From assembly GCA_022790855.1 (NCBI GenBank), contig JAAVYA010000002.1, positions 1 to 49,053 on the forward strand: 49,053 nt of DNA, written 5' to 3'. The notes beneath the pieces were generated by a model, which searched no databases, was not told the DNA's origin, and worked only from the letters and a program-made list of their open reading frames with translations. This DNA is from Lachnospiraceae bacterium (GTDB taxonomy: Bacteria; Bacillota; Clostridia; Lachnospirales; Lachnospiraceae). Positions 16,971 through 26,372 of this stretch are shown here, in pieces (the stretch's first letter is position 1; every line of letters begins with the position of its first letter). Both the position numbers and the translations under genes were made by a program.

Positions 16971-18090
16971 GAAGGAACTGTACGAATCCAGGGAGCCATA
17001 CCATATTTCCAGTTTCGAAAAAATTCCGGTGGAGACGGCGGCGGAACTGGGCTGTGAAGTATATGTAGGGATCAATCGGAAATTTGCGTCTGAAATATCC
17101 TGCGATCATCCCAATGTCTATTTGCGGAAGGCAGAAATTTACCGGAATCCGTTTCACATCGGGGAAGTGTGGCGGGCATATCAAAATGTGATGACGATTT
17201 TGAAAGAAGAAAAAATAGATGTTATTCACTGTAATACGCCGATCGGAGGAGTATTGGGGCGAATTTGCGGGAAGCGGGCCGGGGTGAAAAAAATTATTTA
17301 TACAGCTCACGGGTTTCATTTTTATAAAGGGGCTCCCTTATTAAACTGGCTGTTGTATTATCCCCTGGAACGCTGGATGGCTCATGATACGGATGTACTG
17401 ATTACGATGAATCAGGAGGATTATCGGCGGGCGCAGAAATTTCATTTGAAAAAAGGCGGACAAGTGTGCTATATGCCTGGGGTGGGAATATCCTTAGAGA
17501 GGTATAGGCATGGCGAGAAAAACCGGGAAAAGGTGCGGAAGTCTTTGGGCGTTTCCCAGGAAGCTTTTCTGGTCATCAGCAGCGGCGATCTGGTGAAGAA
17601 TAAAAATTTTGGCATGGCGATCCGCAGCATTGCCCGATGCAACGATGAAAATATTCATTTACTGATCTGCGGAAAGGGGCCGGAATTGAAAAAACTCCGA
17701 AGGCTTGCCCAAACCTGCGGAGTAAGAAAGCAAGTTCATTTTCTGGGATTTCGGAATGATATGAAAGAATTGTTACAGGCTTCAGATGTATTTATGATGA
17801 CCTCCTTTCGGGAAGGATTATCCCGTTCTGTGATGGAGGCTATGGCCAGCGGGCTGCCGGTGGTTGCTACGAGGATCCGGGGGAATGTGGATCTGATCGA
17901 TGAAAATGGCGGATATTTCGTAGCGGTTAATGATGAGAGAGGGGCTGCAAAGAGCATTGAACTATTAAAGGAAAATGCCATGCTGAGGATAAAGATGGGA
18001 GCATACAACAAAGAACGGGTAAAAAATTTTTCAAAAGAGTGTGTACAAGAGCGTATGTTGGAGATATACCGGCATGTCTGGGAATCGTAG
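16903..18090 (+). CDS. GT4-family glycosyltransferase
   Basis: A 395-residue GT-B retaining transferase that adds a sugar from a nucleotide donor to the lipid-linked repeat unit at the cytoplasmic face. N-terminal domain: IDVIHCNTPIGGVLGR, IIYTAHGFHFYKG. C-terminal domain: VISSGDLVKNKN, LLICGKGPE, VHFLGFRNDM, and the donor-binding SFREGLSRSVMEAMASGLPVV. It resembles EpsD/EpsF-type enzymes. GCAGGAGG precedes ATG 16903, which lies 68 bases inside the GNAT gene. Confidence 0.87.
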   Translation: MNTDIEKERKWNYLFLANSTKPEKELYESREPYHISSFEKIPVETAAELGCEVYVGINRKFASEISCDHPNVYLRKAEIYRNPFHIGEVWRAYQNVMTILKEEKIDVIHCNTPIGGVLGRICGKRAGVKKIIYTAHGFHFYKGAPLLNWLLYYPLERWMAHDTDVLITMNQEDYRRAQKFHLKKGGQVCYMPGVGISLERYRHGEKNREKVRKSLGVSQEAFLVISSGDLVKNKNFGMAIRSIARCNDENIHLLICGKGPELKKLRRLAQTCGVRKQVHFLGFRNDMKELLQASDVFMMTSFREGLSRSVMEAMASGLPVVATRIRGNVDLIDENGGYFVAVNDERGAAKSIELLKENAMLRIKMGAYNKERVKNFSKECVQERMLEIYRHVWES

Positions 18091-18129
18091 AGCTATCTTT
18101 CAAAATAAAATTAGGAAGGAAGAGAATGA

Positions 18130-19479
18130 GTGTTTTACATTAGTGTGATTATTTCAGCCGCTGTTGCGCTTATTTCGTTCTGGATGTTCAAGTATGCTTT
18201 TGGAACAATGAATGTTATGAAATATATGCCATTTATGCATTTGTTTTATTTTCAAATAATGATTATGACATTAATTGGGATAGAGTTTGTTTGTGTTGGA
18301 ATTTATAACCCTATTTTTGATGATTTTGGAGTCACAGATGAAAGTATTGCATTGGCATTATATTCCGTTTGGTATTCTATCCTTATATTGTCTGCGACAT
18401 TGATGGTTTCTCTAAAAAATAGTAGGAAACAGGGGAAACTGTTTTGGAAGAAGCCGTTGGTGTTAGAAGGGCTGGATTCTGAAAAAGAGTTTTTCTTTAT
18501 CTGCACTATGATTGCAATTTTTTGTGTGATTTACTTGTATGTGAATCAAGCTCCAATTTTCCAGATGTTGAAAGGGAATACCGGGAGTGTTCTGGCAGAA
18601 AGAGTCGCCTATAATAGAAATTTTGGCGGTTCCCATCTAATTAAGAACGTATTAGGAGAGTCTGTTAGTGTTTTGGTTGCATACATAACCTATTTATATT
18701 ATCGAGCATATAAAACAAAATTTTGGCGGTTGATAGCTATTATAAATTTTTGCTGTGGAATTATAATTTCCGGAGCCAGTTTGTCAAAATCGGGGATATT
18801 AACATTTTTGATTCCTTATATTTTTTTCATGGTGTGCAGCGGAAAAAAGATACAGATTGGAAAATATATAAAAATGGGAGTCGCTGCTATGATGATTCTG
18901 GTGATCATGTATTCCGTGCAGACAAAAGGAGCGTCAAATGGATGGAAGGTGCTGCTGGATTTTCGAAACGGTCCTTTGGGACGTATCTTGTATGTTCAAA
19001 TGCAGTGCTTACCAGCTTACTTTATGATATTTCCGCAGAAATATCCGTATACATGGGGGCTTGGAATATCACTCTTGCGGTATATGGGGCTGCCTCATAT
19101 AGAAGCTGCCCGGGTAGTTGCAGAATATCTGGAACCGGCGGGAGTGGCTTCCGGACGGATCGGTGTAGCTAATACGCTGTATATTGGAGATGCATATGCT
19201 AATTTTGGATGGCTGGGCATTTTCATTTCGCCCGTAATTGTGGCATGCGTATATGCGTTTTTTTACAAATGTTTGGTGAATCGTGAAAAAACGCCTATGA
19301 ATGTTGCAGTAAATATTACAATTTTGTATTCGTTGACAAATGCCTATACGGGAGGCTTTTGCTCAGGATATCTTGTCAATACCAGGATTATCGCGATCCT
19401 TTTGCTGACGGCATGTTTTTATGTTTATAGGGCGATAAGGATGCAGCCCTGTAGTATGAGGATAAATGCCTGGAGGTGA
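18130..19479 (+). CDS. Wzy-type polysaccharide polymerase (multi-pass membrane protein)
   Basis: A 449-residue protein with about ten to twelve hydrophobic segments and a long extracytoplasmic region (about 295-350) rich in aromatic residues. This matches oligosaccharide repeat-unit polymerases (O-antigen polymerase family), which join lipid-linked repeats outside the membrane. Position between glycosyltransferases and the flippase fits. Start is GTG 18130 after GGAAGGAAG; the nearby ATG 18126 is in a frame that stops after five codons. Sequence conservation in this family is low, so the call rests on topology and context. Confidence 0.75.
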   Translation: MFYISVIISAAVALISFWMFKYAFGTMNVMKYMPFMHLFYFQIMIMTLIGIEFVCVGIYNPIFDDFGVTDESIALALYSVWYSILILSATLMVSLKNSRKQGKLFWKKPLVLEGLDSEKEFFFICTMIAIFCVIYLYVNQAPIFQMLKGNTGSVLAERVAYNRNFGGSHLIKNVLGESVSVLVAYITYLYYRAYKTKFWRLIAIINFCCGIIISGASLSKSGILTFLIPYIFFMVCSGKKIQIGKYIKMGVAAMMILVIMYSVQTKGASNGWKVLLDFRNGPLGRILYVQMQCLPAYFMIFPQKYPYTWGLGISLLRYMGLPHIEAARVVAEYLEPAGVASGRIGVANTLYIGDAYANFGWLGIFISPVIVACVYAFFYKCLVNREKTPMNVAVNITILYSLTNAYTGGFCSGYLVNTRIIAILLLTACFYVYRAIRMQPCSMRINAWR

Positions 19480-19517
19480 CAGAATCATGAATACAGAGAG
19501 GATGTCAAAAAACGGAT

Positions 19518-21038
19518 ATGGTGGAAATGATCATTGAGAATCAGGATGGAAAGTGGAAAAAAAGCAAAACTACTTTAATACGAAGAAATTGCAGTATTCC
19601 ATTGGAACATGATAAGGGACAGGACTTTGAAATGATGTTGGGCATGTATGATGGTGATTTTGCGATGATACATGAAAACGAGAACAGTGTTTATGCTGCT
19701 GTGGACAGGATCCGAAGCATCCCTGTGTTTTATATGTGTTACAATCATGTATTTTATATAAGCGATTCGATTGTTGCCTTGGCATTGAAAAGAGAAACGA
19801 TTGCCTGTAATCAACGGGCCGTAAGGGAATTAAAAGAGGCTGCATATGTGACAGGTCATGAGACCTTGATAGCGGATATCTATTCCTTACTGCCAGGAGA
19901 ATATATCAGATATGATAAGGCGGCAAATACATATCAGGTAAAAGAATATTTTGACTATGGAAAAGCAAAGCCAATCCTACAGACAGAATCAGAATTGATA
20001 GAGCGGATGCAGGGATTACACAGTACGGTGTTTCGGGAATTGATAGATGATGTGGGAGGCCGGCAGATTGTAATACCTTTATCTGGAGGCTATGATTCCA
20101 GGCTGATCCTCCATATGCTTTGTACATTGGGATATAAAAATATTGTGTGTTTTACTTATGGCAAGGAGCATAATGCAGAATCTGCTGTTTCAAAAAGAAT
20201 TGCTGGAACATATCGTGTACCATGGAAGTTTGTGCGATATACGCCAGAAAAAATCAAACGCATGATGCAAAGTGAGGGTTATAAAAATTATTTATGTATG
20301 TCCTGCAAGGGAATATCAGCGTCACATATACAAGATTTTCTGGCAGTGGCAGAGCTGAAAGAAAAGGGACTGGTGGAAGAAGACGCCGTTTTTGTACCTG
20401 GACATGCATACGATTTTTTAGCGGGAACACATATATCCAACGGTTTATCAGGGCTGGGGGAGATGGTATCCAAACAGATGGTTACAAGTGAAATTATAAC
20501 AAAACATTATACCCATATAAAAAGAAGAGAAAAAGGGAGAGAAGAATGGATTTCTAAGGAGTTGGGAGAGGAAGCGGCATTTCATAACTCTGTTGGAATG
20601 TATCATTTCTGGGAGTGGAAGGAACGGCAGGCAAAGTATATTGCTAATTCCGTGAGAGTGTATGAATACTTTGGGTATGAATGGAAGCTGCCGTTTTGGG
20701 ATAGGCGTCTGATTGAATTTTGGGACAGGATTTCAGTGGAGTTACGCAAGGACAGATTTCTATTCTTGCAATATATGGAAAAGATCGGGTTGAAATCGGA
20801 TAGTTCCAACGACAGGAAATTTGCAGGGGCCAGAAGCAGGATACCTTTCAGGGTGCGTATGTTCTTATATAGAATCAAAGATCTTATGAATAATCCTCTG
20901 GAGTTTTACAGTGTTTTTAATCTAAGAGAGAAACTGCAGTTTCTGTCAGGGATATGGGATTTTCAAGAAAAGATTGTGGAGGATGATCTGAAATACTTTT
21001 TTGAGGCGGTCCGTATAGAAGAGGATAGAAATGTATAA
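19518..21038 (+). CDS. Asparagine-synthetase-like amidotransferase, degenerate N-terminus
   Basis: A 506-residue protein of the AsnB/beta-lactam synthetase fold. The ATP-pyrophosphatase loop is clear: IPLSGGYDSR, SGGYDSR at 189-195. The first about 180 residues correspond to the class II glutaminase domain (GMYDGDFAMIHEN, AVDRIRSIPVFYM, SDSIVALAL), but the catalytic cysteine that should be residue 2 is absent. It may therefore act with free ammonia or another amine, amidating or adenylating a uronic acid of the repeat unit. A strong site (GGAGGTGA) precedes ATG 19487, which reads 16 codons in another frame before stopping, so the true N-terminus may have been lost by a frameshift. Confidence 0.7.
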   Translation: MVEMIIENQDGKWKKSKTTLIRRNCSIPLEHDKGQDFEMMLGMYDGDFAMIHENENSVYAAVDRIRSIPVFYMCYNHVFYISDSIVALALKRETIACNQRAVRELKEAAYVTGHETLIADIYSLLPGEYIRYDKAANTYQVKEYFDYGKAKPILQTESELIERMQGLHSTVFRELIDDVGGRQIVIPLSGGYDSRLILHMLCTLGYKNIVCFTYGKEHNAESAVSKRIAGTYRVPWKFVRYTPEKIKRMMQSEGYKNYLCMSCKGISASHIQDFLAVAELKEKGLVEEDAVFVPGHAYDFLAGTHISNGLSGLGEMVSKQMVTSEIITKHYTHIKRREKGREEWISKELGEEAAFHNSVGMYHFWEWKERQAKYIANSVRVYEYFGYEWKLPFWDRRLIEFWDRISVELRKDRFLFLQYMEKIGLKSDSSNDRKFAGARSRIPFRVRMFLYRIKDLMNNPLEFYSVFNLREKLQFLSGIWDFQEKIVEDDLKYFFEAVRIEEDRNV

Positions 21039-22302
21039 AAAGAATTTGGTCAGCGGCATACTGCTGCAGCTATGGAAAATTTTATATAAATTTGTATTCA
21101 GTGTTTTAGTTGCCCGTGCCGTGGGGAATGTGACATATGGCCAGATCACATATTTTTTTCTGGTTTTTAATCTGCTTGGAAGCTATGGGCATTTGGGCAT
21201 TATAAATGGCATTTCTTACTTTGCAAAAACAGATAAATGTGACTTGAATACACAGATAAATGCAAATATAACTTACCTGGCCATGAACAGTCTTTTCATC
21301 GGGATAATTTTATGCAGCCCTCCCATCAAAGGACTGGTTCTTCCAGAAGTGCCACAACCATATATGATCGGCGGCTTGTGTTTTATGATGGTGACCTATT
21401 TATACGCCGCTTTAGAGGCGTATTTCGTCAGTCAGGAAAAGATATTTAAATCAAATGGAAGCATGGCGGTTGGTATGTTGGCAGCCATGGCGGGTATGCT
21501 GGTCTGCCTGGCCTTAGGAAAAATTAATTTAGCAACATACCTCATATTTCAGATTATAGAACTATTAGTGGCTGTTCTCTTCATGTGCCGCAGTTTTTCA
21601 TGTTCTTATAGACCGCAAATAAATATTGCTTTTTTGATCAGGGAATTTAAGTATGGGCATCTTGTATTCTGGGCTTCTTTGTTTGGATACCTAAATTATC
21701 GGATAGACCAGTTTATGATACAAAGACAATTAGGGGATGGAATGCTTGGGATTTATTCTGTAGCAGTTACCATTGCAGAATTGGTTCTTTTAGTGCCGAA
21801 CAGTATTACGGCTGCCATTACAGGGAAATTATTAAACAGTTCAGGACGGGAAGACCAAAAAAGAGTGTTGTGTATCACGATCAAAGGATGCGTATGGGTA
21901 TGTTTGCTGCTGGTTGTCATGGGAATTGTCTTGGCACCGATCATTCAGATCGTATACGGGGCTGAATATTATCCGTCTATCCAGAGCTTTCGGTTTCTGC
22001 TTCTTGGCATTTGCGGAGCGGCGGTGGGAAAAGTAGTATATCCTTTTTATCTTGCAAATGGACGTGCAAAAGTCCACATGTTGGTGGCGGCTTTTGTGAT
22101 GCTGGTGAATATTGGGTTAAATATGTGGTTGATTCCAGACTGTGGGATTAACGGGGCAGCGTTCGCCTCCACTTGTTCTTATCTGGTATACGGGGGTGTA
22201 TATATTGGCCTGTTGGTAAAAAAGGAAGGGATAAAGCTCACATCGATGTTTCTTTTTTCCCGGGAAGAAATGGCAATGATAAAGAGGAGTGTATTCTCAT
22301 GA
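21031..22302 (+). CDS. Wzx-type polysaccharide flippase
   Basis: A 423-residue MATE/MOP-fold exporter with about twelve hydrophobic segments, starting LVSGILLQLWKILYKFVFSVLVARAVG as Wzx proteins do. It flips the undecaprenyl-linked repeat unit to the outer face. Conserved family pieces include the DQFMIQRQLGDGMLGIYSVA segment and the late LVAAFVMLVNIGLNMWLIP with GINGAAFASTCSY. It overlaps the asparagine-synthetase-like gene by 8 bases and the CapA gene by ATGA. Confidence 0.87.
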   Translation: MYKKNLVSGILLQLWKILYKFVFSVLVARAVGNVTYGQITYFFLVFNLLGSYGHLGIINGISYFAKTDKCDLNTQINANITYLAMNSLFIGIILCSPPIKGLVLPEVPQPYMIGGLCFMMVTYLYAALEAYFVSQEKIFKSNGSMAVGMLAAMAGMLVCLALGKINLATYLIFQIIELLVAVLFMCRSFSCSYRPQINIAFLIREFKYGHLVFWASLFGYLNYRIDQFMIQRQLGDGMLGIYSVAVTIAELVLLVPNSITAAITGKLLNSSGREDQKRVLCITIKGCVWVCLLLVVMGIVLAPIIQIVYGAEYYPSIQSFRFLLLGICGAAVGKVVYPFYLANGRAKVHMLVAAFVMLVNIGLNMWLIPDCGINGAAFASTCSYLVYGGVYIGLLVKKEGIKLTSMFLFSREEMAMIKRSVFS

Positions 22303-23444
22303 AGATAGGTTTTTACAGTGATCTGGTATTGGGGGATGGTGTTTACATAGATCCTGCCATCGGACAGAAAATGAAAGAAACAGATTTTAATTGTGTGAAT
22401 TTAGAATGCCCAGTCTACTCCGGGGAAAAGAAAAGTAAGAAACGAGGGGTATGTTTATACAGCAAAGCGGCAGATTTGTCTTTTTTATCTCTATATCATT
22501 TTAAAGCAGTGAACCTTGCCAATAATCATATGATGGATTTTGGGCTGGAAGGGCTGCAGGAAACGATGGACAAACTAAAGAAAGCGCAGATCCGATATTT
22601 TGGGGCAGGAGAAAATGAAGAACAGGCGTACAGGACGTTTACGGTGAAAGACGGTGACAAAAAAATTATGATTGCTGGGTTTTCATGGAAGTATACAGGT
22701 TCTGTGATTGCAAAAAAATGGACGCCTGGGGTCGCCGGGATATCTCTGGAAAAAATAAAACGATCGCTAGGAACCTATAAGGACTATGACTGTAAAATCG
22801 CATATTTTCATTTTGGAACGGAGTTTGAAGATTTGCCGGAGCCTTATTTAAAAAAGATGGTAGAAGCATTGCTGAAGGAAGATTACCTGGATGTTGTAAT
22901 AGGCAATCATCCCCATTGTATACAGGGGATTTATCAGAAAAATATAGGAGGAAAAGAAAAAGTATGCTTTTACAGCCTGGGGAATCTGATGATTCCGGAG
23001 GGGGAATATTGCAAGGGAACGTTGCGTTACCCTCCCAAGTCCAGTCTGGGTTTTGGGGTGATCTATGATACGGATCAAAGAAGCTGGGAATGGATTCCGT
23101 ACCAGAGCACGAAGCGTGGAAGAAGTCTGAACGCCGTTTGCAGCGAAGAGTTAGAAAGAAAGATAAGCGCATATTCAGAACCGCTGCAACTGGCTGATAT
23201 AGAATACAGAAGATATTATAAAGCAAACAGAAACAATAAGAAGCGTCCGATCTTTGAGGATAATGATAAGATCAATGTTTTAATCAGTTTGCCATTCCTT
23301 CTGAAGACAGGATGTTTTTATATTTTTTATACCAGTGCAAAAAAACTGTTATGGCTGTCGGGCTTTGACGTAGTGCATGAGGAGGATAGCGGGGGCAGAA
23401 AGATTGTCCGCAGAGGAAGAAAAAATGACGTGGAAAAAGGATGA
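22299..23444 (+). CDS. CapA-family (PGA_cap) metallophosphatase-fold protein
   Basis: A 381-residue protein with the CapA motif set: GFYSDLVLGDG, NLECPVY, VNLANNHMMDFG, IAYFHFGTEF, VIGNHPHCIQG and FYSLGNL. CapA of poly-gamma-glutamate capsule systems has a calcineurin-like fold; homologues are common in polysaccharide loci with unproven roles. No signal peptide is seen at the start, and one hydrophobic stretch (VLISLPFLLKTGCFYIFY) lies near the C-terminus. ATG 22299 is chosen (AAGAGGAG upstream, ATGA overlap with the flippase). Confidence 0.8.
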   Translation: MKIGFYSDLVLGDGVYIDPAIGQKMKETDFNCVNLECPVYSGEKKSKKRGVCLYSKAADLSFLSLYHFKAVNLANNHMMDFGLEGLQETMDKLKKAQIRYFGAGENEEQAYRTFTVKDGDKKIMIAGFSWKYTGSVIAKKWTPGVAGISLEKIKRSLGTYKDYDCKIAYFHFGTEFEDLPEPYLKKMVEALLKEDYLDVVIGNHPHCIQGIYQKNIGGKEKVCFYSLGNLMIPEGEYCKGTLRYPPKSSLGFGVIYDTDQRSWEWIPYQSTKRGRSLNAVCSEELERKISAYSEPLQLADIEYRRYYKANRNNKKRPIFEDNDKINVLISLPFLLKTGCFYIFYTSAKKLLWLSGFDVVHEEDSGGRKIVRRGRKNDVEKG

Positions 23445-23837
23445 AATAAAAATAGCGATATTTGTCATCATTCTTATAGTAGCGGCAGTTGTTCGCTGCC
23501 TGAATTCCTGCAAGAGCAGAAAACGATCATTGCATATAGAAACGTTCTAAAATTTTATAATTGCGGTTTCCTGGATAAAAGTATGTATCTGTTTATGGGT
23601 ATGGCCATCATGTTTTACGCCCTATGGTGTGGGGATGAGCAAACAGTACAGCGGATGGGAGGAAGCGGGCAGGTGTGGACGGTTGTTATTCTAATTGCAT
23701 TAGCGCTGCGATATATCCTTGTAATAGAAACGGATGCCTGCGCAGATCCCATAGAGGTGATTTTCAAAGATAAAGGATTGATATGGTTAGGTATTATATA
23801 TGTGATTAATATGTTTGGAATTATGTATGTGTTTTGA
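23425..23837 (+). pseudogene. UbiA-family prenyltransferase remnant
   Basis: ATG 23425 opens a 41-residue membrane peptide ending at TAA 23548. A second frame, open from 23445 to TGA 23837, reads FLQEQKTIIAYRNVLKFYN, then GFLDKSMYLFMGMAIMFYAL, and ends ADPIEVIFKDKGLIWLGIIY. This matches the C-terminal third of UbiA-type polyprenyl-phosphate phosphoribosyltransferases (the R.VL..YN..FL and DP.EV..KD motifs). The N-terminal two thirds with the prenyl-diphosphate aspartates are missing, so it cannot be active. It suggests the ancestral locus used a decaprenyl- or undecaprenyl-phosphate pentose. Confidence 0.5.
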
Positions 23838-23887
23838 TGGCTTTATATCTGTAAATCAAAAATACATGCCAGAGGAAAGGGATAAAA

Positions 23888-25213
23888 ATGGATGAAACTA
23901 TGAAAGAAAAATTATTAAAAAAGATTGCAGAAAAAAAGATAACCGTCGGCGTGGTAGGGCTAGGGTATGTTGGACTTCCGTTGGCAGTAGAAAAAGCAAA
24001 GGCAGGATTTCGGACAGTTGGATTTGATGTCCAGGAGGAAAAAGTAGCCTGGGTGAATGAAGGCCATAATTATATTGGGGATGTAGTTGATTCTGATCTG
24101 AAAAAGTTGGTAGAACATAGCATGTTGAAAGCAACCACTGATTTTAGCTTTGTAAAGGATATGGATTTCATAGCTATTTGTGTTCCTACACCCCTGGATG
24201 CACATCAGCAGCCCAATATTGAGTACGTACGTTCCTCTACAGATGCCATTTCAAACTATTTAAAACCCGAGACAATTGTGGTATTGGAGTCTACCACGTA
24301 TCCGGGAACTACAGAGGAGCTGGTAAAACCCATTTTGGAAGCAGGATCTGGCTTGAAATGTGGAAAAGATTTTTATTTAGGATTTTCCCCGGAACGGGTA
24401 GACCCTGGGAACTTAATTTATAAAACAAAAAATACGCCTAAAGTGGTAGGCGGCGTAGGGACAGACGCAACAGAAGTAATTGCAGCCATGTATCGGTCTG
24501 TTCTGGAGGGGGATGTGCATGAGGTATCTTCTCCGGCGATAGCAGAGATGGAAAAGATTCTGGAGAATACATACCGTAATATCAATATTGGTTTGGTAAA
24601 TGAGTTAGCGATGCTGTGCGACAAGATGGGCATCAGTATGTGGGAAGTCATTGATGCGGCAAAAACAAAGCCTTATGGATTTCAGGCTTTTTATCCCGGA
24701 CCTGGGTTAGGGGGGCATTGTATTCCCTTGGATCCGTATTACCTGTCCTGGAAGGCCAGGGAGTATGGGTTTCACACATCTATGATTGAAAGTTCCATGA
24801 TGATCAATGACAGAATGCCAGAATATGTAGTAGGGCGAGCTGGGAAAATATTAAATCGGTTTGAAAAATCATTGAAGGGCGCCAGGGTGCTGGTATTAGG
24901 TGTAGCTTACAAACAGGATATTGACGATTATAGGGAAAGTCCGGCATTGCGTGTACTTGATCTCTTGAAACTTGAAGGGGCAAAAGCTGATTTTTATGAT
25001 CCATGGATCAAGAGGTATCGCTATAAAGGTGAATATTTTGAAGGATTGGATCAAATTTCAGAAAAGGAAATGGAAACATATGACTTAGTAATGATTGTTA
25101 CAGCGCATACGAACATAGATTATGAAATGGTACAAAAGTCATCCAGGGCAGTATTTGATACGAAAAACGCCATGAAAAATATCAAAGACAGAAAGAACAT
25201 AGAGGTATTGTAA
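23888..25213 (+). CDS. wbpA-like: UDP-sugar 6-dehydrogenase, WbpA-like
   Basis: A 441-residue nucleotide-sugar dehydrogenase oxidising C6 of UDP-GlcNAc (or similar) to the uronic acid with two NAD. Rossmann motif GVVGLGYVGLPLA, CVPTPLDAHQQPN, ESTTYPGTTEEL, GFSPERVDPGN, and catalytic C278 in GLGGHCIPLDPYYLSW. The C-terminal domain carries GVAYKQDIDDYRESPAL. This pattern fits the WbpA/TviB/WecC branch better than UDP-glucose dehydrogenase. It is the first step of the acid sugar pathway completed by 26369, 28982 and an acetyltransferase. Confidence 0.85.
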   Translation: MDETMKEKLLKKIAEKKITVGVVGLGYVGLPLAVEKAKAGFRTVGFDVQEEKVAWVNEGHNYIGDVVDSDLKKLVEHSMLKATTDFSFVKDMDFIAICVPTPLDAHQQPNIEYVRSSTDAISNYLKPETIVVLESTTYPGTTEELVKPILEAGSGLKCGKDFYLGFSPERVDPGNLIYKTKNTPKVVGGVGTDATEVIAAMYRSVLEGDVHEVSSPAIAEMEKILENTYRNINIGLVNELAMLCDKMGISMWEVIDAAKTKPYGFQAFYPGPGLGGHCIPLDPYYLSWKAREYGFHTSMIESSMMINDRMPEYVVGRAGKILNRFEKSLKGARVLVLGVAYKQDIDDYRESPALRVLDLLKLEGAKADFYDPWIKRYRYKGEYFEGLDQISEKEMETYDLVMIVTAHTNIDYEMVQKSSRAVFDTKNAMKNIKDRKNIEVL

Positions 25214-25217
25214 TTTC

Positions 25218-26372
25218 ATGAAAAAATTATTGTTTATTATGAAATACCCTGCTTGCATACATGAAAATTTAAAAAATAAGTTTGACGGGCAAATGAATGC
25301 CTGTGTCCGGCTGGGATATGAGGTTTGGTATATGGAATGGGATGGTTCTTCTTTTTATGCAGTATGCAAAAATACACGGAAAAAAGAAAAACTCCTTTCC
25401 TGTAAAACCATCATAGGAAAAGAGAGATATTACCACACACAGTATTTTATGGATATGTATCGGGCCGGACGCAGGCTGCTGAAAAAGGAGGCCTTCCAAT
25501 ACGTATATATGCGCAATATGCCTTTCTTCTTATCGGCCGTAAGTATGGGAAAGGAGATAGGGAAGCAGACAAAATTCATCATTGAGATTCCAACGTATCC
25601 ATTTGAAGCAGAAGAGAAAGCGGAGAAACAGGTACTTCGAAAATTGGCATGGCGTATCTCCAATTACTTCCGGAAGAAAATTTTTTCCATGGCGGATATG
25701 TTTACCATTTGCGGAGTGCCTGTGCAAGGTTCTGTATACGGAAAACCCGCGATGAATGTGATCAACGGTGTAGAAGTGGAAACACTTCCGCTTAGAAAAC
25801 CGCAATTGGAGAAAGAGAAAATTCATATTTTACTATTGGCGAGCATGTGTTTTTGGCAGGCGTATGACAAGATGATTGAAAGCCTGAAAGAATATGAACA
25901 TAAGGAAGATGTGATACTTCATTTTGTTGGAAATGACGGAGACGGCTCTTTAATGGAATGGAAAGCATCAGCAAAGGACAAAGGCCTTACGGGGCATATT
26001 TTTTTTCACGGGGCATTATATGGGCAGCCGTTGGATGAGATGATCGATCAGGCTGATATTGGCATTGGTACTTTGGGGCTATATCGAAAGGGAAGTAATG
26101 AGGGTGCGACACTAAAAGTACGAGAATATATGAGCCGGGGACTGCCTTTCATTTATGCAGGAAACGACCAGGCTATTACAGAAAACCTGGAATTTGCATT
26201 ACAGGTTCCCAATGATGATACGGCCCTGGATATGAAACAGATCATAGAGTTTGCAAAGAAGTTTAAGAATGCGGATCAGATACCAGGACGTATGAGAGAG
26301 TATGCAAGAGAACATATGTCATGGGATTCGGAATTTGAGAAAATATTAAGAAAAGTGGGAGAAACAGAATGA
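25218..26372 (+). CDS. Glycosyltransferase, GT4-like
   Basis: A 384-residue GT-B-type protein. N-terminal part: KKLLFIMKYPACIHENLKNK, IIEIPTYPFE. C-terminal part: ILLLASMCFWQAYDKMIE, LHFVGNDGDG, HIFFHGALYGQPLDEMIDQADIGIG and EGATLKVREYMSRGLPFIYAG, which is the nucleotide-binding E..x7.E region of GT4 enzymes. It lies four bases after the dehydrogenase and overlaps the next gene by ATGA, and likely transfers the uronic acid made by its neighbours. Confidence 0.75.
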   Translation: MKKLLFIMKYPACIHENLKNKFDGQMNACVRLGYEVWYMEWDGSSFYAVCKNTRKKEKLLSCKTIIGKERYYHTQYFMDMYRAGRRLLKKEAFQYVYMRNMPFFLSAVSMGKEIGKQTKFIIEIPTYPFEAEEKAEKQVLRKLAWRISNYFRKKIFSMADMFTICGVPVQGSVYGKPAMNVINGVEVETLPLRKPQLEKEKIHILLLASMCFWQAYDKMIESLKEYEHKEDVILHFVGNDGDGSLMEWKASAKDKGLTGHIFFHGALYGQPLDEMIDQADIGIGTLGLYRKGSNEGATLKVREYMSRGLPFIYAGNDQAITENLEFALQVPNDDTALDMKQIIEFAKKFKNADQIPGRMREYAREHMSWDSEFEKILRKVGETE

